Shown here: one piece after another, positions 17,245-26,600 of the stretch
Position numbering within the stretch: position 1 is the first letter of the stretch
Layout of the letters: each line of letters begins with the position of its first letter
Source of the DNA: Bacteroidota bacterium
GTDB lineage: Bacteria > Bacteroidota > Bacteroidia > Bacteroidales > FEN-979
Direction: 5' to 3'
Length of the DNA: 64,000 nucleotides
Assembly (NCBI GenBank): GCA_026391795.1
Contig: JAPLDI010000029.1
Span: 54,913 to 118,912 of the forward strand
Notes under the pieces: model-generated
Databases searched by the model: none
What the model was told of the DNA's origin: nothing
What the model saw: only the letters and a program-made list of their open reading frames with translations
Program-made: the position numbers and the translations under genes

Positions 17245-18558
17245 ATGGCAAAAACAGCAAAACCGAATGTTGCCAAAACAACTCCCAAAAAAGCGGTAAA
17301 ACCGGCTTCTCCCGTTAAGAAAAAAGAAGCTGTTAAGAAAGAGGTGGTAAAAAAGGGAATTGCTAAGCCGATAGCGGCCAAAACACCTGCTAAAAAGGTT
17401 GCCGCAAGACCGGCTGCGAAAGTGGCAGCAAAACCAGCAATAAAGAAAGTGGCAGCAAAACCAGCAATAAAGAAAGTGGCAGCAAAAGCAACAATAAAGA
17501 AAGTGGCAACAAAGCCGGTTGCGAAAGTTGTAGCAAAACCAGCAATAAAGAAAGTGGCAGTAAAACCGGCTGCGAAAGTGGCTGCAAAACCTGCAATAAA
17601 GAAAGTTGCACCCGCAAAGCCGTCTGTGAAAATTGCAGCAAAACCAGCAATTAAAAAAGTTGCACCCGTAAAGCCTGCACCTGCTAAGTCGCCTGTTAAA
17701 AATGTGGTCACCAAGGTGGTAGCCCCTAAACCGGCAGAAAAACCAAAAAAGGAATCGGCTCCTTCGACAGGGAAAAAGGTAACAACAAGTGCTAAACATG
17801 AGCAGCCACCTCAGGATTTGAGCGAGGTAACCATCGAAAAGAAACTTATCGCCCTCTATAGTCTTCAGCAGCTTGATTCCCAGGTTGACAAGATCAGGAT
17901 TATCCGTGGTGAACTTCCGCTCGAAGTTCAGGATCTTGAAGATGAAATTGCCGGATTGGAAACCCGAATTGAAAACTACCTGCAGGAAAACAGCGTGCTT
18001 GAAAAATCGGTATCGGAGAAGAAGATCGCTATCAAGGATTCACAGGCCCTGATTAAAAAATATGAAGAGCAGCAGATGAATGTTCGGAATAACCGTGAAT
18101 ACGACTCTCTGACCAAGGAAATCGAGATCCAAAGTCTTGAAATTCAGCTTTCGGAAAAACGCATCCGCGAATTTCAGCAGGCTTTGGAAGCCAAAACAGA
18201 AGAGATCAACCAGTTTCAGAGTGTTTTAGCTGACCGGAAAAACGATCTGGAGATCAAGAAAAATGAGCTGGATGATATTATTGCCGAGACTGAAAAGGAA
18301 GAGAATGAACTGATCCGGAATTCCGAACTCAACCGTAAGTTTATTGAAGAAAGGTTGATTACCGCCTACACACGGATCCGAAAAAATGCCCGTAACGGAC
18401 TTGCCGTTGTTCAGATTGAGAGGGATGCCTGCGGCGGCTGTTTCAATAAGATCCCGCCTCAGCATCAGCTTGATATCCGGATGCATAAAAAGATCATTGT
18501 TTGTGAGTATTGTGGGAGGATCCTCGTTGATGACGGGATTGTCAACACATTCCACTAA
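17245..18558 (+). CDS. C4-type zinc-ribbon coiled-coil protein with Lys/Ala/Pro-rich N-terminal tail
   Basis: 437 aa in three parts. Residues 1 to about 185 are almost only Lys, Ala, Pro and Val, with a 10-residue period VAAKPAIKKV (30 bp in the DNA), very like the tails of histone H1. Residues about 190-385 form a long antiparallel coiled coil (IEKKLIALYSLQQLDSQVDK onward). The C-terminus has two CxxC pairs (ACGGCFNKI and VCEYCGRIL) of a zf-RING_7 zinc ribbon. The coiled-coil plus ribbon part alone is the usual size of the family, about 250 aa, so the tail is an addition. Nucleic-acid binding is inferred from the charge. It overlaps the next gene by TAATG. Confidence 0.9.
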   Translation: MAKTAKPNVAKTTPKKAVKPASPVKKKEAVKKEVVKKGIAKPIAAKTPAKKVAARPAAKVAAKPAIKKVAAKPAIKKVAAKATIKKVATKPVAKVVAKPAIKKVAVKPAAKVAAKPAIKKVAPAKPSVKIAAKPAIKKVAPVKPAPAKSPVKNVVTKVVAPKPAEKPKKESAPSTGKKVTTSAKHEQPPQDLSEVTIEKKLIALYSLQQLDSQVDKIRIIRGELPLEVQDLEDEIAGLETRIENYLQENSVLEKSVSEKKIAIKDSQALIKKYEEQQMNVRNNREYDSLTKEIEIQSLEIQLSEKRIREFQQALEAKTEEINQFQSVLADRKNDLEIKKNELDDIIAETEKEENELIRNSELNRKFIEERLITAYTRIRKNARNGLAVVQIERDACGGCFNKIPPQHQLDIRMHKKIIVCEYCGRILVDDGIVNTFH

Positions 18559-20102
18559 TGCACTTTCGCCACCGAACCGGCAAAGCATTGGGCAGAAAAC
18601 AGGTGTTTCTTCTCAATGCTTTGTTTTTTTTCCCCCTCTTTCTTTTTGCACAGTACGACTTTAACAGCAATTGCAGGGAAGCCTACCGTTCAATTCTTTC
18701 TCTGAATTTTACAGAAGCCGGGAAATTGCTGGATTCCGAGAGATCTGCTCATCCTTCCAACCTTATCCCAGTGTACCTGGAAAACTACATTGATTTTTTT
18801 ACAGTTTTTATCGGGGAAGAACCGGCTGAATTTGAAAAATTCCGGAAATCCGGGGAACTGCGTCTGGATATACTGAAGAAAGGGAATAAAGAATCGCCCT
18901 GGTACCGGTATTGCATGGGAAATGTACGGCTTCAGTTTGCTATCTGCAGGATGAAATTCGGGGAATACAAATCGGCTGCCCTTGATGTCAGCCGGGCTTT
19001 CAGCGACCTGAATGAAAATGCACAGCTGCATCCGGATTTCCCGCTGCAGGGTTCAGGTCTTGGGTTGATACATGTCCTTGCCGGCGTTATTCCCGATAAT
19101 TATTCGTGGGTTCTCCGCTTGCTGGGCCTTGAGGCAAACGTTCAGAAAGGGCTGGATGAGATTGCCGGGTTGGCTTCCTATTCCGGGAATAACGAGACAT
19201 ACCGGCTGTTCGGCATTGAATCCATGTTTTATCTTGCATTTCTGGACGCGACGCTGGGAAAAGATACACGATATGCACTCACGATCCTGCAAAAATTCGA
19301 AGCCCGGAAATCAACATTCCCGCCTTCCTCAAATCCGCTCCTGATATTTGTACGGGCATCCATCCTGGCCAAAGCAGGAAAGACCGATGAGGCCATTCTC
19401 AGCCTTCAGGAATTTACGGTCGGGAAAGACACATACCCATTCTACTACCTGGATTACCTCACCGGGTTAAACAAACTCAACCGCCTGGATCCCGATGCAG
19501 ATCTTTACTTTATCCGGTTCCTGAAAAGTTACAGGGGGTTGAATTATGTAAAATCTGGCTACCAGAAACTTGCATGGACTTTCATCTTAAAAGGGAATAT
19601 CCCCGAATATGAAGAATACATGGGCAAGGCACTGACGCGCGGCTCACTGCATGTGGATAGCGATATCCAGGCAAACAGGGAAGCAAAATCGAAAGAGCAG
19701 CCCAATGTCGTTTTGCTGAAAGCCAGGCTTCTTTCGGATGGGGGGTATGACGACCGGGCCCTTCATCTTCTTTTGGATCAGAATATGAGGAATTTCATAA
19801 AAACCCCAAAGGATCTCCTTGAATACAATTATCGACTGGGCAGGATCTATCAGCATTCAGGTAATCAATCCGATGCACTGAAATATTTCGGGATCACAAT
19901 TCATGATGGTTCAGATAAAGACTGGTACTTTGCCGAAAATGCTGCACTTCAGTCGGGTATCATCTACGAGCAAAAAAATGATCTTTCAAATGCTGCCAGG
20001 TGTTACAAACTGTGCTTGTCAATGAATAACACGGAATATAAAAACAGCCTGGACCAGAAGGCCAGGCTGGGACTTAAAAGGATCAAAACCGCTCCTCATT
20101 AA
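18558..20102 (+). CDS. TPR-like helical repeat protein, secreted
   Basis: 514 aa. A signal sequence (VFLLNALFFFPLFLFAQ) lies about 17 residues after the start. The body is helical with TPR-like pairs throughout, clearest at the C-terminus (YRLGRIYQHSGNQSDALKYF, then SGIIYEQKNDLSNAARCYKL). No catalytic motif is seen. The start ATG shares an A with the stop of the zinc-ribbon gene (TAATG), so the two are translationally coupled. The stop codon overlaps the convergent stop of the following gene in a shared TTAA. Confidence 0.75.
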   Translation: MHFRHRTGKALGRKQVFLLNALFFFPLFLFAQYDFNSNCREAYRSILSLNFTEAGKLLDSERSAHPSNLIPVYLENYIDFFTVFIGEEPAEFEKFRKSGELRLDILKKGNKESPWYRYCMGNVRLQFAICRMKFGEYKSAALDVSRAFSDLNENAQLHPDFPLQGSGLGLIHVLAGVIPDNYSWVLRLLGLEANVQKGLDEIAGLASYSGNNETYRLFGIESMFYLAFLDATLGKDTRYALTILQKFEARKSTFPPSSNPLLIFVRASILAKAGKTDEAILSLQEFTVGKDTYPFYYLDYLTGLNKLNRLDPDADLYFIRFLKSYRGLNYVKSGYQKLAWTFILKGNIPEYEEYMGKALTRGSLHVDSDIQANREAKSKEQPNVVLLKARLLSDGGYDDRALHLLLDQNMRNFIKTPKDLLEYNYRLGRIYQHSGNQSDALKYFGITIHDGSDKDWYFAENAALQSGIIYEQKNDLSNAARCYKLCLSMNNTEYKNSLDQKARLGLKRIKTAPH

Positions 20103-21562
20103 AACCGGAAGCCGATTGTGGTAGTGACGGTGCTGGTAGTATACCTGTTCAGGGAAGCATTCACCATGGTCGGGTCGTACAAATAGTAATTTTCTTTTGT
20201 CTGAGTCCAGAAGTAACTCAGGTCACAGAAAAAGTGCTTGACCCGGTATCCCAATCCGAATGACCCTGTATACATCTCTCCTGTATTGATGCTCGATTGG
20301 TAAGGGCTTCCGTAATAACCGAACCCACCCCTGATCATGAAACTCCGAATTCTCCATTCGGTTCCTACCCTCAGGTTCATGGGCGATTTATATTTGTTCT
20401 GGATCTCTTTATTCACATCCGAAAAACTTGAGCTGCTTGAGTACAGCCTGGCCTGATTGTAATTTACATATTCATATTCTCCGCTGATAAGGCCGAAATT
20501 GCCGATAATGAAGGCAAGGCTTCCGATCGCCCGGAAAGGAGTTGTAAGCTGGTAATCAAACGAACCAAGGGGCGAGGATGATGTATAGGTGCCGTCGTCA
20601 AATTCCCCGACCATGCTGCTGTTCCAGCTGTCTCTCATATTCCCGTAATAGGTTGGTGTGTGAACCGCTGCCCCGATCCTGACCCAGTTCGCCGGCCGGT
20701 AAATAAGACCGACCTTAAAATTGATCCCCGTTCCGCGTGTCTGAAGTTCCTGATCGTATGTCATGGACCGGAAATAATGGACCTTAGCCGTATCATTGTT
20801 GGTCTCTGTATAATGGGAAAATTCGTAGTAGTTGAGAAGGGGAACGCCAATGGTGGCTCCGAAATAGAGCCTGTCGTTAAAATTGGCACCAAACGAAAAA
20901 TTGAATTCATTTATTGATCCTCTCGTATTAATTGATTTTGACTGGATCACACCGCCATTTGGAGCATCATTTTTGTAAATTAAATTGGCACTGTCTGATA
21001 GATAAAGCAGGTTGGCATTGTATGCGGGGGCAATGTCAAATGGATACTGATCATTGATCATCTGTGGAGTCATCCCTCCGGGTGTATTGTTCAGGATGTC
21101 GGCATATTCTGTAAGGAGCGAATTTTTGTTGTTGACTCCTTCAATGAATACCCTGCTGTTGAAATCATTCTGGCGGTTCATTCCAAATCCGATGTTGAAA
21201 CTTTTAAACCCGCCGCTGTTCTTGCCGTTGCCCGGAAGATGAAAAACCATTCCAAGGTTCCCCATCCCTACGCTGAATTTATTATCCCTGTTGACTTCAG
21301 TATTATAATCAGCATTTGAATACTCCAGCCGGAAAGAGGGGCCTAATGAAAACTCGCTGCTGTTATAAAGGCCAAGTCCTGCGGGATTGGTTGCGAGGGA
21401 AGAAAACTCAGCACCAACAGCACCAAAAGCGCCGCCAAGCCCCTGGAACCGAGCAGATCCACTGTAAAGGATCCGGGAGTAGCGCAAAGCATCCGATGAA
21501 TTCTGTGCAAACAGAGCAGACAAGGAACTCATGAAAAAAAGAATCATCAATAGTCGTTTCAT
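20099..21562 (-). CDS. OmpP1/FadL/TodX-family outer-membrane protein
   Basis: 487 aa. Signal peptide MKRLLMILFFMSSLSALFAQ, then NSSDALRYSRILYSGSARFQ and the conserved GGAFGAVGAEFSSLATNPAG, which is the N-terminal hatch region of FadL-type barrels. Alternating aromatic beta strands follow and the protein ends in TVTTTIGFRF, a terminal Phe as in barrel proteins recognised by BAM. FadL channels take up hydrophobic compounds; the substrate here is unknown. The ATG at 21562 was chosen because it starts the signal peptide. Confidence 0.85.
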   Translation of the reverse strand: MKRLLMILFFMSSLSALFAQNSSDALRYSRILYSGSARFQGLGGAFGAVGAEFSSLATNPAGLGLYNSSEFSLGPSFRLEYSNADYNTEVNRDNKFSVGMGNLGMVFHLPGNGKNSGGFKSFNIGFGMNRQNDFNSRVFIEGVNNKNSLLTEYADILNNTPGGMTPQMINDQYPFDIAPAYNANLLYLSDSANLIYKNDAPNGGVIQSKSINTRGSINEFNFSFGANFNDRLYFGATIGVPLLNYYEFSHYTETNNDTAKVHYFRSMTYDQELQTRGTGINFKVGLIYRPANWVRIGAAVHTPTYYGNMRDSWNSSMVGEFDDGTYTSSSPLGSFDYQLTTPFRAIGSLAFIIGNFGLISGEYEYVNYNQARLYSSSSSFSDVNKEIQNKYKSPMNLRVGTEWRIRSFMIRGGFGYYGSPYQSSINTGEMYTGSFGLGYRVKHFFCDLSYFWTQTKENYYLYDPTMVNASLNRYTTSTVTTTIGFRF

Positions 21563-21628
21563 AGGACAAAACAATTTTGAATTCTGAACTTATTTGTTTT
21601 TCGTCTTTTACGTTTTTCTCAGAATAAA

Positions 21629-22951
21629 CTATCTTCTTCTTCCGCCGCCACCGCCTCCCGAGCTTCCGCCGGAACCTGAAGGTGAAGAGGACCGGGACGG
21701 AGCAGAGTAACTCGGGCTTGATGACCTGGACGGGGAGGAGTAGGATGGTGAGGAAGACGACCTCGATGGGGAGCTATAGCTGCGGCTGCCTCCTGAAGGA
21801 TTTGAATAGATCCTTGAGTTGCCTCCTGTACTTCCCGGTGTTGAGTATTTTCTGCCTGAAGAGGAAGGATTGTTATACGTTCTGGTCCTTCCTGAATTAT
21901 CAGAGACACCACCTGAAGGGCGACCCTGCTGAGAACGAGGATTGATGTATTCCTGGCTTGATTTGGGTTGCCTGTAAGTGGGTGATGAGTAGGTCTGTGC
22001 TTCTGAACGTTTCCCCTGCTGCTGGACTTCAGGCCTTACATACCTGGGTGAGGGTTCCTGGCGCTGAACATAATTACGTCCCGAACGGGTATTGGTATTC
22101 TGGGTATTCGTATAAACTCGTGAATTCCCCTGGGTCTGTGTCTTTGAACGGGTGTATGTATAACGCTGCTTGTCAGGAGCAACCCGCGTCACTTCACTCC
22201 GGCCTGACCGGGTTTGATCGGTTGTACTGTTTGTTCCCCCGGGTAGAGTTGTACGGGTGTTTTTTACCTGTCCTGTCCCGGGGGTTGTCTTATTTTCTGC
22301 GGTTCTGGAGTTCCGGCTGCCATCGCTGGAGGAAAGTGACCTTCTCTGTCCATAATATGAGCCGTTGTTGCCATACCAGTCGTTATATCCATAGTATGGG
22401 TATCCATAACACCCGCAGCAGTATGGATAGTATCCGTAGTAAGGGTATCCCCAATAATATGAATCATACCAGTAATACGGATAACCCCAATAATAGGGAT
22501 ACCCGTATCCGTATCCGTAATCGCCCCAGCCGTATCCAAACCCGAAGGAGAAAGAGGGTGCTCCCCACGTAGTTCCAAAATAAAGATTAACATCGGGTGA
22601 CGATTCTCCTGACATGTACGAATCAGAGGAACCCGACTGAGTATCACTGTTGTAGTCCAGTCCCGAAGAGTTGCTGTGAAACTTTTTAATACGCTCCTCA
22701 TAAGAGTTGGCACTGTAATCTTCGGCAGGTGCTGCCGTCGACGCCAGTTTCGTGGAAGAGCTGTCGGATATTACAGCCTGCTGTGACCCTGTAAGATCTT
22801 CATTCTGGATCTTTGGTTTTGAATTGATCTTCACCTGGTCAGACTTTGTTGAATAAACATCATCATATGTGTAGCCGGCAGTTTTCTGCTGTGTTTTGCA
22901 ACCTGCCAGAAGGACTGTGATGATGGCGCCGAGGATGATTAACTTTTTCAT
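21629..22951 (-). CDS. Low-complexity lipoprotein with Tyr/Gly-rich centre and Ser/Arg/Gly-rich tail
   Basis: 440 aa. Lipoprotein signal MKKLIILGAIITVLLAGC. Residues about 135-200 are dominated by Tyr, Gly, Trp and Pro (GWGDYGYGYGYPYYW), including two adjacent Cys pairs (YPYCCGCYG). The rest is Ser/Thr/Arg/Asn/Gln-rich, ending in Ser-Pro repeats and GGGGGGRRR. No domain fold is apparent; it is likely disordered and surface or periplasmic. Proteins of this composition recur in Bacteroidota but I know no function. It is divergent from proS. Confidence 0.7.
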   Translation of the reverse strand: MKKLIILGAIITVLLAGCKTQQKTAGYTYDDVYSTKSDQVKINSKPKIQNEDLTGSQQAVISDSSSTKLASTAAPAEDYSANSYEERIKKFHSNSSGLDYNSDTQSGSSDSYMSGESSPDVNLYFGTTWGAPSFSFGFGYGWGDYGYGYGYPYYWGYPYYWYDSYYWGYPYYGYYPYCCGCYGYPYYGYNDWYGNNGSYYGQRRSLSSSDGSRNSRTAENKTTPGTGQVKNTRTTLPGGTNSTTDQTRSGRSEVTRVAPDKQRYTYTRSKTQTQGNSRVYTNTQNTNTRSGRNYVQRQEPSPRYVRPEVQQQGKRSEAQTYSSPTYRQPKSSQEYINPRSQQGRPSGGVSDNSGRTRTYNNPSSSGRKYSTPGSTGGNSRIYSNPSGGSRSYSSPSRSSSSPSYSSPSRSSSPSYSAPSRSSSPSGSGGSSGGGGGGRRR

Positions 22952-23012
22952 ATGCGGTTCTCCTTTTGGATTTTGGAATAACTGAAGTTCTTTTGGATCG
23001 TGATAATTTTAT

Positions 23013-23020
23013 TACTTTTG
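23013..23020 (+). promoter_or_regulatory. Putative -7 box for proS
   Basis: TACTTTTG fits TAnnTTTG; TTTG at 22992-22995 is 17 nt upstream, a little short for a -33 box. The start codon is 51 nt downstream. Confidence 0.45.
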
Positions 23021-23071
23021 TATCATTATTCAAAGCCTGAAAAGCTGCAAATATTATACCATACTCGATAA

Positions 23072-24547
23072 ATGGCAAAAGATTTTCCAACAAGAAGTGA
23101 AAATTATTCACAATGGTACAATGACCTTGTGATCAAGGCTGATCTGGCTGAAAGTTCGGCGGTTCGCGGATGCATGGTAATAAAACCCTATGGCTATGCG
23201 ATATGGGAGAAAATTCAATCGGCTCTTGACAAGATGTTTAAAGATACAGGCCACAGCAATGCCTATTTCCCGATCTTCATTCCGAAATCCTTTTTCAGCC
23301 GCGAAGCGAGCCATGTGGAAGGTTTTGCAAAGGAATGTGCAGTCGTTACCCATTACCGTTTGAAGGCCTCACCGGATGGAAAAGGAGTGGTAGTGGATGA
23401 GACTGCCCGCCTGGACGAAGAGCTCATCGTACGTCCAACCTCCGAAACAATTATCTGGGATACTTACCGGAACTGGATCAAGTCATACCGTGACCTTCCT
23501 ATCCTGATCAACCAGTGGGCAAACGTTGTGAGGTGGGAAATGAGGACCCGTCTCTTTCTCCGGACAACGGAGTTTCTTTGGCAGGAAGGTCATACAGCCC
23601 ATTCGACGCGTGATGAAGCAGTCCATGAAGCAGAAACCATGCTGAACGTATATGCCGATTTTGCGGAGAACTGGATGGCGATCCCGGTGATTAAGGGAAC
23701 CAAGAGTCCGGCCGAACGTTTTGCCGGTGCAGTCGAAACATACGCCATTGAAGCCCTTATGCAGGATGGAAAAGCCCTGCAGGCCGGAACATCGCATTTT
23801 CTGGGAGAGAACTTTGCAAAGGCCTTTGATGTTAAATTTCTGAACCGGGAAAACCAGCTGGAATATGTTTGGGCTACTTCATGGGGCGTTTCAACACGGC
23901 TGATGGGGGCGCTGGTTATGTCTCATTCAGATGATAATGGACTCGTATTGCCACCCAAACTGGCCCCCATTCAGGTAGCTATCGTCCCGGTCTTTAAAAC
24001 AAAAGAACAACTCGACCTGATATCAGAGAAGGTAATTCCGCTGAAGAAGGCTCTGGAATTGAAAGGGATATCTGTAAAATATGATGACAGGGATACTCAT
24101 AAACCAGGATGGAAATTTTCAGAATATGAGTTCAAGGGTGTTCCTGTGAGGATCACCATCGGTCCGCGCGACATCGAGCAGGGAACGGTTGAAGTTGCCC
24201 GTCGCGATACCCTGGAGAAAGAAGTATTCCAGATGACAGACATTGAGAATAAGGTCATAAACCTGCTCGACCAGATCCAGAAAAACCTCTATAATAAAGC
24301 CCTCGACATGAGGGAGAACAATTCTCACCGTGTGGATGACTGGGAAGAATTTAAGCGGGTGCTTGATTCCACTGGCGGGTTCATTTATGCCCATTGGGAT
24401 GGAACCACTGAAACGGAAGAGAAGATCAAGGAGGAGACAAAAGCCACAATCAGGGTTATTCCTCTTGATAATCCTCCGGAGGCTGGAAAATGTATCTATT
24501 CTGGTAAGCCTTCTTCTCAAAGGGTCATATTCGCCAGAGCCTACTGA
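23072..24547 (+). CDS. proS: Prolyl-tRNA synthetase, short (archaeal/eukaryotic-like) type
   Basis: Charges tRNA-Pro. 491 aa, lacking the editing insertion found between motifs 2 and 3 of the long bacterial type. Class II motifs: [20 protein letters not shown] (motif 1 region), [20 protein letters not shown] with EGHTAH (motif 2), and [20 protein letters not shown] (motif 3). The anticodon-binding domain begins near IQVAIVPVF, and the C-terminal zinc-binding-like domain ends ...[10 protein letters not shown]. This form is normal in Bacteroidota. Confidence 0.97.
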   Translation: MAKDFPTRSENYSQWYNDLVIKADLAESSAVRGCMVIKPYGYAIWEKIQSALDKMFKDTGHSNAYFPIFIPKSFFSREASHVEGFAKECAVVTHYRLKASPDGKGVVVDETARLDEELIVRPTSETIIWDTYRNWIKSYRDLPILINQWANVVRWEMRTRLFLRTTEFLWQEGHTAHSTRDEAVHEAETMLNVYADFAENWMAIPVIKGTKSPAERFAGAVETYAIEALMQDGKALQAGTSHFLGENFAKAFDVKFLNRENQLEYVWATSWGVSTRLMGALVMSHSDDNGLVLPPKLAPIQVAIVPVFKTKEQLDLISEKVIPLKKALELKGISVKYDDRDTHKPGWKFSEYEFKGVPVRITIGPRDIEQGTVEVARRDTLEKEVFQMTDIENKVINLLDQIQKNLYNKALDMRENNSHRVDDWEEFKRVLDSTGGFIYAHWDGTTETEEKIKEETKATIRVIPLDNPPEAGKCIYSGKPSSQRVIFARAY

Positions 24548-25312
24548 TCAGAATTCGATCAGCTCTCCCTTTCCGGTAATATGCGTGCGGATCGTATCGG
24601 GTTTCCCGGTATAATAGATATTGCCGATCGACTGGATCGTTGCATCCAGATATTTGGCTGACCGTACATAGCAGTCGTTGGTCCCGCTGTTTGAGACATA
24701 GGTGTAATCTGTATTCAGATCTTTCAGCTGCAGGAACCCAAAATCCCCGGAAACAACAGAATTGTAGGTCGCCCTTCCACGGATCGTAATATCGGCAGTG
24801 CCAAGATGCTCATAGATGAAACCCTGGTTAATATAGAGGGAAAGGTCAATACTACCACATCCACCCCATACATCCAGCATAAATGTGTCGTTTATCAGAA
24901 CATTGGTCGAAGTGATATTCCCGGCCGAGAGGTAATAGATTTTCCTCAGGTTTTTTACATGGACATAGACATTCAAGGGCTTATCATAACTGCGAACCCA
25001 GTTGCATGTGTTGGTGTTGTCAATTAAAAGCTGGCGGTTTTCAATCCCTGTTTTGATTCCACTGATTATATTCTGGCCAGCTTCAACAACAATGCTGTTG
25101 ATTGTATCCTGTGTAAGTATGATATCGACATTCTCCCTGGCAACGATGGTGTCGAAGTCTGAAACCATCCTTGATTCCCGGATGATTGAGCCGGTATTTG
25201 TAAAACAATTCGTTCCGGATTTTTTGCAGGAAAAAATCACGCAAATCATGGCCAAAAGGATCAGACCTGCAAGGCAAAAACGTTTCACCGGATCACTTAA
25301 CTTTTTTCCCAT
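24548..25312 (-). CDS. GIN-domain (DUF2807) lipoprotein
   Basis: 254 aa. Signal peptide with lipobox (MICVIFSC), followed by a right-handed beta-helix of the head-GIN type: SDFDTIVARENVDIILTQ, then short repeating strands with polar turns (ITSTNVLINDT, IDLSLYINQG, ITIRGRATYNSVVSGDF). These surface proteins are abundant in Bacteroidota and of unknown role. The ATG at 25312 lies 20 nt inside the end of the upstream PagL-like gene, so translation is likely coupled. Confidence 0.8.
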   Translation of the reverse strand: MGKKLSDPVKRFCLAGLILLAMICVIFSCKKSGTNCFTNTGSIIRESRMVSDFDTIVARENVDIILTQDTINSIVVEAGQNIISGIKTGIENRQLLIDNTNTCNWVRSYDKPLNVYVHVKNLRKIYYLSAGNITSTNVLINDTFMLDVWGGCGSIDLSLYINQGFIYEHLGTADITIRGRATYNSVVSGDFGFLQLKDLNTDYTYVSNSGTNDCYVRSAKYLDATIQSIGNIYYTGKPDTIRTHITGKGELIEF

Positions 25313-26486
25313 AAAATTGTTCGATGTGAAATCCCATACCCCAGCCAATATAATCAGCACGCCCCCAGTGAACTTTCAGCATGACATTGGCAAAAAGGTA
25401 TTTGGCAAAATTATACTGAAAAGAGATCTTCTCATAGAACGGACCATTGCTGTTCTCTTGTCCGCCGAGATAATATCCTAGATTAAAGATGAAGTTGAGT
25501 CGTGAAAGAACAAGCATATAAGCACCATTGATCCCCGGCCTTATGATTTTAAGATTATTTGTTACAACGACCCCATGGCTCTCAAGTATTTTAACGTGTG
25601 ACTGATCATACGAAAAATCCAGCCCAAATCCCCATTTGCTCTTCCTCTCAACAGGGAAGAACGTGTTTTCGTACAAATGGTACACCATGAAGTTTTGCCC
25701 GAGTACAGCCTGCATATTTTTCCATCCGAGGGCGAACCCGACATCAAATTCGAGGCTGTGCCTTAAGATTGCAGAATAAGGTTCCGTAGGGGGGAGGAAC
25801 CGGTCGCCGATGGATCTGTTTTCTCTTGCAAGCCGGTATGCTACCCCGGCATTTACGGCCGGCACATTCAAACCGTAATTCGGAAGTTTCAGAGAACCGT
25901 TTGAAAAGTGCTGAAGCCCGGCCCCCAGCGACAATGTTATTCTTTCGGTCAGTTGATAACGGATGTCGAACATCATGTTAACAGAGGCGTTGATGTGTGA
26001 CCCGATTGCAAGGTTTTTATAGTTGGTGAGACGGTCGAAGGGCTTTGTGAGATAAGCGGCTCCAAGTCCAAACCGGAAGTTGAACATGAAATTCCTTCGC
26101 CGTATGATGGGGAAATCAATAAAAGGAAAAACGGAATAGGCCGAACCAAGCTCAGGCGATTTCCCAAGACTGGTGTACAGAAAACTAATCCCGATAATGG
26201 GATAGGCAAAAGCCCTTTCCCATTTGTGTTTTCCATACGTTTCCTTCTGAAGGTTTATTTCAAACATGGGGAAATGGCTGTTATACCTTTCCAGTTCAAT
26301 GTGCTGGGCATACAGAAACCCATAATAGAACCGGCCTTCCACCAGCATGTTCGAGGTGAAGAGCTTGTGCTCATACTCCTGACTTCTGGCCTCAGAGGAA
26401 ACCAAACACAATAAAATACCCGATAAAATGAGAATGTGAGATAAATAAGTCAGAGGTGTAGAATTCGTTCGCAAGCCGGGTATCAT
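25293..26486 (-). CDS. PagL-like lipid A acyl hydrolase
   Basis: 397 aa. Signal peptide (ILILSGILLCLVSSEARS) and a beta-barrel pattern. The sequence LQHFSNGSLKLPNYGLN near residue 190 carries the His-x-Ser catalytic arrangement and Asn-rich loop of PagL-type 3-O-deacylases. Classical PagL is about 150-170 aa, so this Bacteroidota form is much longer, with an N-terminal strand region and a C-terminal extension. The likely activity is removal of the acyl chain at position 3 of lipid A. The ATG at 26486 was preferred to a TTG seven codons upstream. Confidence 0.75.
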   Translation of the reverse strand: MIPGLRTNSTPLTYLSHILILSGILLCLVSSEARSQEYEHKLFTSNMLVEGRFYYGFLYAQHIELERYNSHFPMFEINLQKETYGKHKWERAFAYPIIGISFLYTSLGKSPELGSAYSVFPFIDFPIIRRRNFMFNFRFGLGAAYLTKPFDRLTNYKNLAIGSHINASVNMMFDIRYQLTERITLSLGAGLQHFSNGSLKLPNYGLNVPAVNAGVAYRLARENRSIGDRFLPPTEPYSAILRHSLEFDVGFALGWKNMQAVLGQNFMVYHLYENTFFPVERKSKWGFGLDFSYDQSHVKILESHGVVVTNNLKIIRPGINGAYMLVLSRLNFIFNLGYYLGGQENSNGPFYEKISFQYNFAKYLFANVMLKVHWGRADYIGWGMGFHIEQFYGKKVK

Positions 26487-26504
26487 TAAGTCGTTCTCTT
26501 TATG

Positions 26505-26512
26505 CAAAGGTA
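26505..26512 (-). promoter_or_regulatory. Putative -7 box for the PagL-like gene
   Basis: TACCTTTG on the minus strand, 18 nt before the ATG at 26486. Its position supports that ATG over the upstream TTG. Confidence 0.45.
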
Positions 26513-26579
26513 GGAGGTTTTCTACATCAGCCGTGAGGCCTCTGGGGTAAGTATATTAACGTGAAAACCGATAAATCCT

Positions 26580-26587
26580 TACTTTTG
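26580..26587 (+). promoter_or_regulatory. Putative -7 box for mazG
   Basis: TACTTTTG, 13 nt before the mazG ATG; this would give a very short leader. No good -33 box. Confidence 0.4.
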
Positions 26588-26600
26588 TAAAAAAATAAAT

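Noticed and set aside
17197..17799. 200-codon minus-strand frame rich in Phe, Cys and Arg
   Set aside because: Antisense of the AKP-rich tail; no plausible start, composition is a by-product of repeated codons.
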